Part shown: one piece after another, positions 42,203 to 42,243 of the stretch
Layout of the letters: each line of letters begins with the position of its first letter
Numbering within the stretch: position 1 is the first letter of the stretch
From: a virus
IMG/VR virus record: IMGVR_UViG_3300037189_014142
Span: 1 to 42,243 of that record
DNA length: 42,243 bases
Direction: 5' to 3' (one strand)
Position numbers and translations under genes: made by a program
Notes under the pieces: model-generated
Told to the model about the DNA's origin: nothing
The model's input: only the letters and a program-made list of their open reading frames with translations
Databases searched by the model: none

Positions 42203-42243
42203 TTAAATACTTGTGACTTTTACACCAGAGATAAAGTATGTGA
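42203..42243 (-). CDS. C-terminal end of an upstream protein (partial)
   Basis: The last residues of an open frame entering from the right edge, reading T-Y-F-I-S-G-V-K-V-T-S-I and stopping at TAA (42203-42205), just before the AAAGGAG of the next gene. The other two frames stop early or run into the ribosome site. Its strand-like end suggests another fibre protein, but too little is present to name it. Confidence 0.45.
   Translation of the reverse strand, partial: TYFISGVKVTSI

Noticed and set aside
1-42243. CRISPR arrays, tRNA genes, insertion sequences, integrase or attachment sites
   Set aside because: No spaced direct repeats, cloverleaf-like sequence, transposase or recombinase motif was seen; coding is continuous with small gaps.

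Overview
The window is a dense, AT-rich stretch of a tailed double-stranded DNA phage genome. It has a siphovirus-type module order: HK97-fold capsid, connector genes, tail tube, frameshifted tail chaperones and a very long tape measure. Every convincing gene lies on the minus strand, so transcription runs from the right end (42 kb) to the left end (1). There is no gene-free stretch over 300 bases. I found no tRNA, CRISPR array, insertion sequence or integrase. Terminase, endolysin, holin and DNA polymerase are also missing, so the window is probably part of a larger genome. The host cannot be read directly. PASTA domains, strong AGGAGG ribosome sites, several apparently leaderless promoters and an actinophage-like gene set suggest a Gram-positive, probably actinobacterial, host. 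The low GC would fit a streamlined freshwater lineage; this is inference.

Layout in transcription order. (1) 42.2-33.9 kb: an adhesin block with the C-terminal end of an upstream gene, two paralogous glycine-rich fibre proteins each followed by a small acidic protein, a small beta protein, two LamG-like proteins and a PASTA/fibronectin-III protein. (2) 33.8-29.4 kb: head genes, namely a small conserved protein, portal, a prohead protease with a fused scaffold (with an internal start for scaffold alone) and the major capsid protein. (3) 29.3-25.4 kb: a LEM/HeH-like protein, head-tail adaptor, head closure, a neck protein, tail terminator and the tail tube protein. (4) 25.3-18.4 kb: tail assembly chaperones joined by a -1 frameshift, then a 2084-residue tape measure. 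(5) 18.4-5.4 kb: tail tip and fibres, including a distal tail-like protein, two hub-like proteins, a proline-rich linker protein, three large fibre proteins and three small proteins. (6) 5.4-0 kb: nucleic-acid genes, namely a metallophosphoesterase, a zinc ribbon protein, a helix-turn-helix protein, three small proteins, DnaB-type helicase, a small overlapping protein, DnaG-type primase and a gp32-like ssDNA-binding protein.

Regulation is visible. Promoter-like sites, often with an extended -10 (TGnTATAAT), precede the ssDNA-binding gene, the phosphoesterase, the small tail proteins, the chaperones, the tail tube and the gene after the capsid gene. GC-rich hairpins follow the capsid, the tail tube and the last tail gene. 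The two most abundant structural proteins are therefore followed by a stop signal, and transcription is restarted just downstream. Three genes appear to be read from leaderless or near-leaderless mRNAs. No single gene is clearly a new system. The most informative features are the nested scaffold, the CCCAAAT frameshift, the terminator/promoter cassettes, the shared leaderless start motif and the duplicated Cys/His-bearing glycine-rich adhesins.
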